Source: Actinomycetota bacterium (GTDB taxonomy: Bacteria > Actinomycetota > Acidimicrobiia > Acidimicrobiales > Ilumatobacteraceae). Taken from it: a stretch of DNA of 10,843 nucleotides. Below, one piece after another: positions 6,637 through 10,843 of this stretch. Both the position numbers and the translations under genes were made by a program. The notes beneath the pieces were generated by a model, which was given only the letters and a program-made list of their open reading frames with translations, had not been told where the DNA came from and did no database searches. How positions within the stretch are numbered: the first letter of the stretch is position 1; the number at the start of each line of letters is the position of its first letter. The DNA lies in the NCBI GenBank assembly GCA_009705435.1, contig WLTJ01000031.1:1-10843 (forward strand), read 5' to 3'.

Positions 6637-8394
6637 TCAGCCTTCGACTGGAGTGCGCCAATGCATGGAGATCACTGCTCGGCGATTGCTCTCGTGCCGT
6701 ACCTGATCTTCAATCACTGCTTCATCCCATCCCAATAAGGGGCCAGCAATGATCGCGACGCGACGCAGAGTGTCGTCACTTACTGGCCCGAGTGTGCCGA
6801 TCACCAAACGACGATCAACGATGTCCGACAATGTGCGCGCACCTTCATCGGCGACGGCGAAGATGATTTGCGCTTCAATATCCAAGCAGTCAGCCACGAG
6901 GCGTGCAGCGGAGAGGGGTGATTGCTCGACGATATTTGCAATCCGAGTCCACTCTGTGCCGTACAGGCGAGCAATATGCTCACCAATATCGTAGGGAATG
7001 CCCAAAATCTTCATTGAACGAGCAGCATCAACAATAAAAGGTTCTGCATCTTCAGCCCAAGCAAAAGTTCCAGCAGCAGCAGTTGCGCGCGAATCGAAGA
7101 ATCGAGAATGTGCACCTTTGAGTTCGTTCGTTAGCAGTGCATCAACCATTTCTTCGGCAGTCGCGCGGCCAGTTGTCCATTTGCCACCACCGATTGACCA
7201 CAAGTTGTCGACTCCATGATCCACATGGTGATACAACTCGTGGGCTCGACTCGCCGAGTAGGTTTCTGTGTCATCGGGTCCATCATCTTTGGAGCCAGAG
7301 TCTTTGGCGTGAGTCGCGCGTATTAACGGGCGAACTCCGACAGTTGTCATCTCGACATCCGCAGCGGTCAATTTTTTCTCCTCTGCGCGCATTGTGGAGT
7401 TCACGGTGTCCAAAATAATTTCAACATCACTCGGATCAACAACAACAGATGACTCATCACCGGCAATCGGTGTATCGGTCGGACCAATAAACGATTTACC
7501 CATCCACGGCGAGACAATCACATGACGACCTGACTGAGCGCGAGCGAACACGGCGTCGGTGACTCGACCTGGACCTCCGAGTGGGCGCGTGAGAATGTGC
7601 ACACCCTTCGAACGATCTACCCCAACCCCAGTACCCCGCGCCAACTTGCCCAATACTTTGTCGATCCAAGGACCAGCAGCGTTAATGACCACTTTGGCAA
7701 GCACGCGTTGTGATTCTCCTGATAACAAGTCGGTCACTTCCACCCCTTGAATAACCATCCGCTCAGAGTTGGTGGAAATGAAGCCATCAACACGCACATG
7801 ATTCATCAATACCGCTCCTGCGCCAGCGGCCGATTTTGCATAAGCCAACAACAAACGTTCGGGGTGAATATTCAAGGTGTCGTGATATGCGAAAGCACCT
7901 TGCAAGCCTGTTTGGTCAAGCCACGGAACAGCGGCCAGAAGTCGCGCCCGACTGAGCCAACGCGGGTGCGGTATTCGCAAACTGTCAGGGGCTTTCAAGT
8001 TGCGGTCAAATGCCAAAGTGTCATAGAGAAGAACCCCCGCGCCAATCAGCGCTGTGGGCGGTTTACTCCAGCGCCATGCGGGCATAATAAAGCGAGTTTG
8101 TTGCACCAAGTGGGGTGCACCAAGTGCGAGAACCCGTCGCTCACGCAAGCTCTCACGCACGACGGCAATGTCGTATTGCTCAAGGTAACGAATACCCCCG
8201 TGAATATATTTCGTAGTCGCCGAACTCGTGCCTGAGCCAAAGTCGTCACGCTCAAAGAGAATTGTTTTTAACCCTCGTGATGCCGCTTCTCTGGCGACGC
8301 AAATACCAGTGATCCCTCCACCAATAATCGCCACATCAAAATTGGTCTCATCAATCGTGCGGGTGAGAGTAAAAGCGGATCCGGATGTGTTCAT
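6637..8394 (-). CDS. glpD: FAD-dependent glycerol-3-phosphate dehydrogenase
   Basis: From ATG 8394 this is 585 residues, the size of mycobacterial GlpD2. The Rossmann FAD motif reads DVAIIGGGITG (residues 20-30), followed by the second flavin segment LFERDDFGSGTSSATTK. The family signature IHGGIRYLEQYD comes next. The DAO catalytic domain includes VINAAGPWID and GVRPLIRAT. The flavin-proximal IGGGKWTTGR comes before the C-terminal helical DAO_C domain. The enzyme oxidises sn-glycerol 3-phosphate to dihydroxyacetone phosphate at the inner face of the membrane and passes electrons to quinone. In-frame TTG 8409 and GTG 8406 would add up to 5 residues; ATG is preferred because the extension is not conserved sequence. 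It starts 27 bases after the cnoX stop, so the two are probably one operon. No glpF or glpK is visible. Antisense frames inside it are shadows. Confidence 0.95.
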   Translation of the reverse strand: MNTSGSAFTLTRTIDETNFDVAIIGGGITGICVAREAASRGLKTILFERDDFGSGTSSATTKYIHGGIRYLEQYDIAVVRESLRERRVLALGAPHLVQQTRFIMPAWRWSKPPTALIGAGVLLYDTLAFDRNLKAPDSLRIPHPRWLSRARLLAAVPWLDQTGLQGAFAYHDTLNIHPERLLLAYAKSAAGAGAVLMNHVRVDGFISTNSERMVIQGVEVTDLLSGESQRVLAKVVINAAGPWIDKVLGKLARGTGVGVDRSKGVHILTRPLGGPGRVTDAVFARAQSGRHVIVSPWMGKSFIGPTDTPIAGDESSVVVDPSDVEIILDTVNSTMRAEEKKLTAADVEMTTVGVRPLIRATHAKDSGSKDDGPDDTETYSASRAHELYHHVDHGVDNLWSIGGGKWTTGRATAEEMVDALLTNELKGAHSRFFDSRATAAAGTFAWAEDAEPFIVDAARSMKILGIPYDIGEHIARLYGTEWTRIANIVEQSPLSAARLVADCLDIEAQIIFAVADEGARTLSDIVDRRLVIGTLGPVSDDTLRRVAIIAGPLLGWDEAVIEDQVRHESNRRAVISMHWRTPVEG

Positions 8395-8421
8395 AAAGTA
8401 CGGCACCAACTCATTTGGATA

Positions 8422-9126
8422 TCAGTACAAGCGTGCAGTGAGTTTTTTTCGCCACACTGCACTGCGCGGATCGTCAAGACCCATGACTTCAAGGATGTCC
8501 ACGAACTGTTGGCGCGCATCATCATCAAGTTTGACCGAATCAAGTAATTTCTCTAACTGAGTGTCGTAGTCATCAGGCGGGCGCAATGACAAGCGAGCTG
8601 CTGCCGAGGCTTTACGAACATTCTCCGTCTCTGGAACGCGGGCAAGTAGCGACAGCGCTGCTTCACCATCGCCGCGAGCTGTCAAAATAGTCGCCAAGGC
8701 CACAATGGCGATCTCGTTACCCGGTTCGATATCAAGGACGGCCAACAAACTCTGTTCATCGCCACGAGCGATGAGAGCCTTAATCTCTTCTTGGGTAGCT
8801 GTTGGCAACATTTGCTCAAGGAACTGCGCTATCGCTGCTTCACTCAACTGACCTTGAAACTCACCCAAGATTCCGCCGTCACGTAGGGCGAACAATGCTG
8901 GAACTGCTTGCACTCGAAACGCCTGCACAATCGAGGGATTGTCATCCACATTGATGCGTGCCAAAAGAATTTTTCCAGCGGTGGCGTTAATCATTCGCTC
9001 AACCACTTCACCAACTGCAACGCAGGCATCACTACGCGGGGACCAGAGGTAAACCACGACTGGACCTTGGGCGGATCGCGCTAATACATCAGACTCAAAA
9101 TTTGCTTCCGACACATCAATAGTCAT
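8422..9126 (-). CDS. cnoX: CnoX/YbbN-like thioredoxin-TPR chaperone
   Basis: This is a 234-residue protein. Residues 1-108 form a thioredoxin fold: VVVYLWSP (23-30), then SDAC at 32-35 where thioredoxin has CGPC, then ARINVDDNPSIVQAFRVQAV, the cis-proline at P76, and GEFQGQLSE. Residues 110-234 are helical repeats, and the end, MGLDDPRSAVWRKKLTARL (215-233), is typical of the YbbN/CnoX C-terminal TPR region. The first redox Cys is Ser, so it cannot act as a dithiol oxidoreductase. E. coli CnoX has the same SxxC pattern. There the protein is a holdase that guards clients from oxidation and hands them to GroEL/GroES or DnaK; that role here is inferred from family. There is no Shine-Dalgarno. 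TAGCGT (9133-9138) lies 6 bases before the ATG, suggesting a leaderless message. glpD follows 27 bases downstream. The symbol follows family resemblance. Confidence 0.88.
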   Translation of the reverse strand: MTIDVSEANFESDVLARSAQGPVVVYLWSPRSDACVAVGEVVERMINATAGKILLARINVDDNPSIVQAFRVQAVPALFALRDGGILGEFQGQLSEAAIAQFLEQMLPTATQEEIKALIARGDEQSLLAVLDIEPGNEIAIVALATILTARGDGEAALSLLARVPETENVRKASAAARLSLRPPDDYDTQLEKLLDSVKLDDDARQQFVDILEVMGLDDPRSAVWRKKLTARLY

Positions 9127-9132
9127 GCCATG

Positions 9133-9138
9133 ACGCTA
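9133..9138 (-). promoter_or_regulatory. Possible -10 element of a leaderless cnoX transcript
   Basis: TAGCGT on the minus strand fits the TANNNT form of actinobacterial -10 elements. It lies exactly 6 bases before ATG 9126, which would place the transcription start on the A of the start codon. No -35 match is seen. A hexamer of this form is expected by chance in this narrow position for a few percent of genes. Confidence 0.3.
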
Positions 9139-9213
9139 CCGCAGAAGAGTATTCAGCGTGCCTTTGACCCACCGATAACCAATCAAAACTGCCCAACCGA
9201 GCGAACTTCTAGA

Positions 9214-9219
9214 TACCGT
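9214..9219 (+). promoter_or_regulatory. Possible -10 element of the phosphotransferase-PAC2 operon
   Basis: TACCGT fits TANNNT and lies 7 bases before GTG 9227, consistent with a leaderless or nearly leaderless message. An alternative is TTGACC at 9164-9169 as a -35, but its best -10 partner (AAAACT, 15 bases on) is poor. The G-run just before the GTG is too close to act as a normal Shine-Dalgarno. Confidence 0.28.
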
Positions 9220-9226
9220 ACGGGGG

Positions 9227-10279
9227 GTGAGTAGCCAAGCCAGAGACGAGAATATTCCAGGATTGAATATCTCCAATGTCACTGCTTGGCTCGAAAACAA
9301 TGTGAGTGGCGCACGTGGGCCATTTCTCTTTGAGGTCATCGCCGGTGGCCACTCAAATCTGACTTTCAAAGTGACGAGCAGTAACGGTCAAAGATTTGTT
9401 CTTCGCCGCCCTCCTCTCGGTCATGTTCTCGCCAGCGCACACGATATGGGTCGCGAACATCGCCTCATTTCAGCTCTGAGTACAACCAATGTTCCCGTCG
9501 CTCCCGCAGTTGGATTTTGTGAGGATCTCGAAGTCAATGACGCACCGTTTTATGTCATGGCCTTCGTTGATGGTCTCGTTATTCGTGATCGCGAAACTTC
9601 GGAACGCTTACTTCTCCCAGATGCCCGACGTCGCGCCAGCGAATCAATCGTTGACACGATGGCCGCAATTCACGCCGTCAATCCGATCTCGGTTGGTCTT
9701 GATGATTTGGGTCGTCACGAGGGTTACATCGCGCGTCAACTTAAGCGTTGGTACGGACAATGGAATCAGCAAAAAACGCGTGATTTGCCGAGCGTTGATC
9801 GAGTCCACGATGAACTCATGTTGCGTATCCCCGAACAAGGTCCAGCGACCTTGGTTCATGGCGATTATCGCCTCGACAACTGCATGATTGACTCCAGTGG
9901 CCAAGTGATTGCGGTCCTGGATTGGGAAATTTGCACATTAGGTGACCCTATGGCTGATCTCGGATTACTGATGGTCTATTGGTCTGGACCCGGTGACCTT
10001 GATGCAGTACTGACTGGCATGTCCTCAACTGCGCCTGGCTTTCTTGACCGTATCGACATGGCGCGGCGCTACGGCGAAGTCAGTGGTCGCGATATTTCGC
10101 AACTTGATTTTTACGTCGCATTTGCTTATTGGAAGTTGGTCTGTATTCTTGAGGGCGTGTACTCGCGCTACCTCGGTGGTGCCTTGGGTCAACGTGATCC
10201 CGCAGAACTGGAGCCTTTTAATCAGCAGGTTCTCTCGTCAGCAAAAAAAGCTGAAGAGATGTTGAGCCGATTGCGATGA
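9227..10279 (+). CDS. APH-fold phosphotransferase, ACAD10/11-LvaA-FadE36 type
   Basis: This is a complete 350-residue protein. The N-lobe has AGGHSNLTFKV (39-49), a glycine-rich loop equivalent, and FVLRRPPLG (57-65). DMGREHRLISAL (73-84) is characteristic of the subgroup related to the kinase domain of ACAD10/11 and to mycobacterial FadE36. The catalytic loop is HGDYRLDN (211-218) and the metal-binding motif is DWE (232-234), followed by LGDPMADLG (238-246). Catalytic Asp and Asn are present, so an active kinase is expected. Relatives such as Pseudomonas LvaA phosphorylate hydroxyacyl-CoAs; a similar substrate is possible here but is inference. No acyl-CoA dehydrogenase is fused or visible nearby. 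Aminoglycoside resistance is unlikely given the subgroup. The GTG start is supported by frame and the divergent gap; ATGA couples it to the next gene. Confidence 0.88.
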   Translation: MSSQARDENIPGLNISNVTAWLENNVSGARGPFLFEVIAGGHSNLTFKVTSSNGQRFVLRRPPLGHVLASAHDMGREHRLISALSTTNVPVAPAVGFCEDLEVNDAPFYVMAFVDGLVIRDRETSERLLLPDARRRASESIVDTMAAIHAVNPISVGLDDLGRHEGYIARQLKRWYGQWNQQKTRDLPSVDRVHDELMLRIPEQGPATLVHGDYRLDNCMIDSSGQVIAVLDWEICTLGDPMADLGLLMVYWSGPGDLDAVLTGMSSTAPGFLDRIDMARRYGEVSGRDISQLDFYVAFAYWKLVCILEGVYSRYLGGALGQRDPAELEPFNQQVLSSAKKAEEMLSRLR

Positions 10280-10843
10280 GCGATCCAATCCGTGATGTTG
10301 AGTTACACGGCGAGTTGCCAAAACTCAATAGTCCAATTTTGATAGTGATGTTGCAGGGCTGGATTGACGCCGCTGGTGCCGCGAACGACACCATGTCGCT
10401 GATTGAGGGACAAATTGACCCACTCCCGATAGCAACTTTTGATCCCGATGTTTTCATTGATTTTCGAGCACGGCGCCCCACGATGGAAATCCGTGAAGGC
10501 CGCAACAACGGTCTTGACTGGCCATCAATTGACATGTACTCGGGACATGACGCCAATGGACGCGATCTATTAATCCTCAGGGGCCACGAGCCAGACTCGG
10601 CATGGAATCGTTTTTCGGCTGCGGTTCGCGAGTTGTGCCTGAGGATGGATGTGTCAATGATGGTTGGCCTGGGCGCCTACCCCTTCCCCACCCCTCATAC
10701 CCGGGCGATCAATCTCTCCTGCACAACTCCAACTGTGGAACTTTTGGAAAAAGCTCCGTTTTTACGCAGCACAGTAGACGTTCCTGCCGGCATGGTCGCG
10801 GTGCTTGAACAGGTTCTCCACGACAGTGGCATCCCCTCCATCA
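10276..10843 (+). CDS. PAC2 family protein, partial (runs off window)
   Basis: ATG 10276 overlaps the preceding stop as ATGA, and the frame is open to the window end, giving 189 residues. Features of the actinobacterial PAC2 family are clear: VMLQGWIDAAGAAN (24-37), FDPDVFIDFRARRP (55-68), a segment starting LLILRGHEPD (98-107) and LGAYPFPTPHTR (132-143). The family (PF09754) takes its name from eukaryotic proteasome assembly chaperone 2. In Actinobacteria its members, such as Mycobacterium Rv2125, have no settled function, and a proteasome link is inferred only from homology. Roughly a third of the protein is missing beyond the edge. The 4-base overlap with the phosphotransferase implies translational coupling. 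Confidence 0.9.
   Translation, partial: MSDPIRDVELHGELPKLNSPILIVMLQGWIDAAGAANDTMSLIEGQIDPLPIATFDPDVFIDFRARRPTMEIREGRNNGLDWPSIDMYSGHDANGRDLLILRGHEPDSAWNRFSAAVRELCLRMDVSMMVGLGAYPFPTPHTRAINLSCTTPTVELLEKAPFLRSTVDVPAGMVAVLEQVLHDSGIPSI

Noticed and set aside
7747..8235. 162-residue plus-strand open frame inside glpD
   Set aside because: It is antisense to the strongly conserved GlpD frame, and its translation shows no domain or composition typical of a real protein.
9136..9369. 77-residue minus-strand frame across the start of the phosphotransferase gene
   Set aside because: It would fill the divergent promoter region and overlap the conserved N-lobe of the kinase; the translation has no recognisable feature.
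9227..10279. Aminoglycoside resistance gene
   Set aside because: The fold is APH-like, but the DMGREHR region and LGDPMADLG segment place it with the ACAD10/11-FadE36 type rather than antibiotic kinases.

Overview
This is an ordinary chromosomal core-gene window, most likely from an actinobacterium of moderate GC content. By eye it is near 50 percent, and no unusual patch stands out. The strongest lineage clue is gene order: comEA, comEC and holA on one strand, convergent with rpsT, beside lepA. This is the arrangement known from Actinobacteria. The short ComEC without a C-terminal metallo-beta-lactamase domain, the actinobacterial-type PAC2 protein and the FadE36-like phosphotransferase fit too. 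The low GC and the divergent sequences suggest Acidimicrobiia or a similar aquatic lineage, but that is inference.

Layout. From 1 to 705 (minus) is the N-terminal part of a histidinol dehydrogenase family protein, cut by the window edge. Next on the same strand is lepA (EF4, 765-2549). A 155-base divergent intergenic region separates lepA from rpsT (S20, plus, 2705-2959). The end of rpsT overlaps the end of holA (DNA polymerase III delta, minus, 2943-3914). holA is joined by a 4-base overlap to comEC (minus, 3911 to about 5431). A small unrecognised four-helix membrane protein lies on the plus strand (about 5369-5815), head-to-head with comEC, and separates it from comEA (minus, 5841-6563). 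Further right on the minus strand come glpD (respiratory glycerol-3-phosphate dehydrogenase, 6637-8394) and a CnoX/YbbN-type thioredoxin-TPR protein (8422-9126). From a 100-base divergent region, an operon runs right on the plus strand: an APH-fold phosphotransferase (9227-10279) and, with an ATGA overlap, a PAC2-family protein (10276 to the window end).

How the genes relate. ComEA binds incoming DNA at the membrane and ComEC is the channel. holA is coupled to comEC by position rather than by any known shared pathway. lepA and rpsT both serve the ribosome. cnoX lies directly upstream of glpD and is probably co-transcribed with it. All gaps between genes are under 160 bases. I see no mobile element, CRISPR array, RNA gene or convincing terminator.

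I did not find a clear new multi-gene system. The points most worth a second look are: (1) the HisD-like protein, in which all three positions that bind NAD in the E. coli enzyme are substituted; (2) the unknown membrane protein inserted head-to-head between comEA and comEC; and (3) several genes with no Shine-Dalgarno sequence but a TANNNT hexamer 6 to 8 bases before the start, suggesting leaderless transcripts.
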